Both the position numbers and the translations under genes were made by a program. Below the pieces are notes generated by a model that made no database searches, was not told where the DNA came from, and was given only the letters and a program-made list of their open reading frames with translations. A DNA stretch of 34,089 nt from an uncultured bacterium (GTDB lineage: Bacteria; Bacillota; Clostridia; Oscillospirales; Oscillospiraceae). The stretch lies in the NCBI GenBank assembly GCA_947176765.1, contig CAMWRX010000024.1:1-34089 (forward strand), in the 5' to 3' direction. Position 1 is the first letter of the stretch. Each line of letters begins with the position of its first letter. Below, piece by piece: positions 33,194-34,089 of this stretch.

Positions 33194-33239
33194 TGGTGGA
33201 GACTACAGAACTCGAATCTGTGACCTCTTGCGTGTGAAG
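33194..33239 (-). repeat. 3' half of tRNA-Val(CAC), att-like fragment B
   Basis: The 46 bases are identical to 16517-16562, in the same orientation. No 5' tRNA half follows. Instead the sequence after it (33240-33261) is an inverted copy of the CCA end plus terminator arm. Confidence 0.8.
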
Positions 33240-33317
33240 CACCAGAAAATAGCCTGATTTCACAAAAAAAATTAAAATTTTGGCGTGCAATCCAACTTTT
33301 GCGGTGTCAAAAATTGC

Positions 33318-33348
33318 AAACAGGGAGCCACCCGGCCCCCTGTTTTTT
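33318..33348. terminator. GC-rich terminator hairpin
   Basis: CAGGG-A-GCC pairs with GGC-C-CCCTG around an ACCC-type loop, with AAA before it and TTTTTT after it. It would work on either strand and bounds the structured segment to its right. Confidence 0.7.
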
Positions 33349-33397
33349 CATGCTCCCCAGCGGCCCCACGCCGCCGCCCTTAACCCTATGCCCCGCA

Positions 33398-33505
33398 GGG
33401 CATAAGAGCGACGCAATCCCCACGGGGCCAGTCTCTCAGGGCTTGCCAGCCCATCGGCGGGGGATTGCATGGAGCGGAACCAACCTTTGGCCCCGCCTTA
33501 TGCCC
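33398..33505. ncRNA. Candidate structured RNA with nested stems and possible pseudoknot
   Basis: The outer stem is GGGCATAAG (33398-33406) with CTTATGCCC (33497-33505), perfect 9 bp. The inner stem is GCAATCCCC (33413-33421) with GGGGATTGC (33460-33468), perfect 9 bp. Within the inner loop, GGGCT/AGCCC forms a small hairpin. CGGGGCCA (33423-33430) is perfectly complementary to TGGCCCCG (33488-33495), which would make a pseudoknot. The strand is not settled. It is not recognisable as tmRNA, RNase P, 6S or SRP RNA. Confidence 0.5.
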
Positions 33506-33593
33506 AGGGCCGACAACTGCCCAGGCTCCACCCGTGGCGGGCCACCTGTTCCCAGGTCAGCCGCAACCCAGCTTTCAAAACCCAAAAAACGGC

Positions 33594-33622
33594 TTGCGTC
33601 TTTGGCGCAAATGGTGTAGAAT
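33594..33622 (+). promoter_or_regulatory. Sigma-70-type promoter upstream of the lipoprotein gene
   Basis: TTGCGT (33594-33599) and TAGAAT (33617-33622) are 17 nt apart. The predicted leader before the GTG at 33927 would be about 300 nt and includes the hairpin at 33649-33679. Confidence 0.5.
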
Positions 33623-33648
33623 AAGGGCACCGAGGCAAATAAAAGGCA

Positions 33649-33679
33649 GGGCGTGGAGAGTTCGCACCTCCCCACGCCC
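33649..33679. promoter_or_regulatory. Leader hairpin
   Basis: GGGCGTGG (33649-33656) pairs with CCACGCCC (33672-33679), extended by GAG/CTC inside. No T tract follows. The rest of 33680-33926 holds a smaller GGGAG/CTCCC hairpin and no supported gene. Confidence 0.45.
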
Positions 33680-33926
33680 CTATGCGGGAGCGCACACTCC
33701 CACACAATAGCAATATGCTACGCCAACCCCATTATAACGGTTTTCCCTGTCTTATTCAAGGGCCGTTTTGGAGCTTTGTGTCTATGCGTGTTATGCGGTG
33801 TGGGGTTTTTATATCCCGCGCCGCTTTCTGTTTGCCTCGATGGGAAAGCCCAACGGGGGCCGGGAATGGAAGTACCACCCCCAGGGGCCGTACCATTGAG
33901 ACAAAACGCTTTTGGGAGGATTTCGC

Positions 33927-34089
33927 GTGAAAAAACAGAGATTTTTAAGTCTATGTCTGGCTTCCCTTCTGGCCCTGTCCCTTGCGGCCTGTAAAGGACA
34001 GGCGGAGGAGCAGGACAGTACCCTGCCCACGGCCAGCGTCCAACCCACCCCCGAGCCAACGCCTACCCCAGGCGCTGATACACATCTGA
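33927..34089 (+). CDS. Lipoprotein, 3'-truncated by window end
   Basis: GTG 33927 is behind TTTTGGGAGGA. A lipoprotein signal is clear: KKQRFLSLCLASLLALSLAA followed by the lipid-modified Cys (lipobox LAAC), then an acidic Pro/Thr-rich linker (PTPEPTPTPGA). The frame runs off the window. The linker style resembles the start of the repeat protein at 2-1753, so the two may be paralogues. They are not one circularised gene, because the frames do not join. Confidence 0.85.
   Translation, partial: MKKQRFLSLCLASLLALSLAACKGQAEEQDSTLPTASVQPTPEPTPTPGADTHL

Noticed and set aside
16126-33239. CRISPR array
   Set aside because: The repeats are few, widely spaced and not separated by uniform spacers; no cas genes are present.
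1-34089. Circular contig with the lipoprotein gene joining across the ends
   Set aside because: The reading frame at 34089 does not continue into the open frame at base 2, and no terminal overlap was seen.

Overview
The window looks like a chromosomal, accessory-rich stretch from a GC-rich gut Clostridia, most likely Oscillospiraceae (a Flavonifractor/Lawsonibacter/Oscillibacter-like organism). The evidence is: clostridial Shine-Dalgarno sites, S-layer homology (SLH) surface proteins, zinc-ribbon/PASTA Ser/Thr kinases, DUF6809, Tn916-type integrases with TTG starts, and a B12-controlled metE. The organism assignment is inference. No database search was run, and all similarity statements are by eye.

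Layout. (1) Positions 2-1753 hold the 3' part of a secreted protein with calcium-loop-like D-x-D-x-D-G repeats. A second lipoprotein with a similar Pro/Thr-rich linker begins at 33927 and runs off the right end. (2) Positions 2028-8871, minus strand, form an envelope-signalling cluster: a CHAP/BspA/SLH protein, a complete zinc-ribbon Ser/Thr kinase with PASTA and Ig-like domains, and the C-terminal two thirds of a second kinase whose outer part resembles an ABC solute-binding protein followed by SLH repeats. (3) Positions 8872-11366 hold an integrase cassette (stalk-domain/Cys-His secreted protein, DUF6809, tyrosine integrase). Its left edge cuts the second kinase gene. (4) Positions 11562-15131 form a methionine unit: promoter, cobalamin riboswitch, terminator, LysR regulator, terminator, metE. 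(5) Positions 15236-16846 hold a frameshifted DUF2971 gene and a repeat unit containing a Fic-like C-terminal relic, palindromes, a perfect terminator and the 3' half of a tRNA-Val.

(6) Positions 16847-24834 are a defence island. It has a VapC-like PIN toxin with its antitoxin, then an overlapping operon of type III restriction Res subunit, four-helix membrane/coiled-coil protein, type III Mod methyltransferase and TIR-domain protein, followed by an N-terminally truncated TIGR02391/Ymh-like fragment. (7) Positions 24966-30578 are a second, more complete mobile module: a DUF1653-like/HTH protein, a dead excisionase relic, a replication-type HTH protein, a TGACATCA repeat cluster, a ribbon-helix-helix protein, an intact excisionase, and a second copy of the stalk/DUF6809/integrase cassette. 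(8) Positions 30631-33260 hold a Schlafen/AlbA_2-type protein, relics of a type IIG methyltransferase and of a large serine recombinase, and a second copy of the repeat unit with the Fic relic and tRNA-Val half. The two tRNA halves are direct repeats 16.68 kb apart and bracket the defence island and the second mobile module. (9) Positions 33318-33700 carry a structured, apparently non-coding segment with a nested stem and a possible pseudoknot.

The best candidate for something undescribed is the 17785-24463 operon. It is a type III-like restriction system in res-first order, with a membrane coiled-coil protein placed between res and mod and a TIR effector translationally coupled to mod. Next are the kinase/solute-binding-protein/SLH fusion and a family of dispersed hairpins whose stems change sequence but keep pairing.
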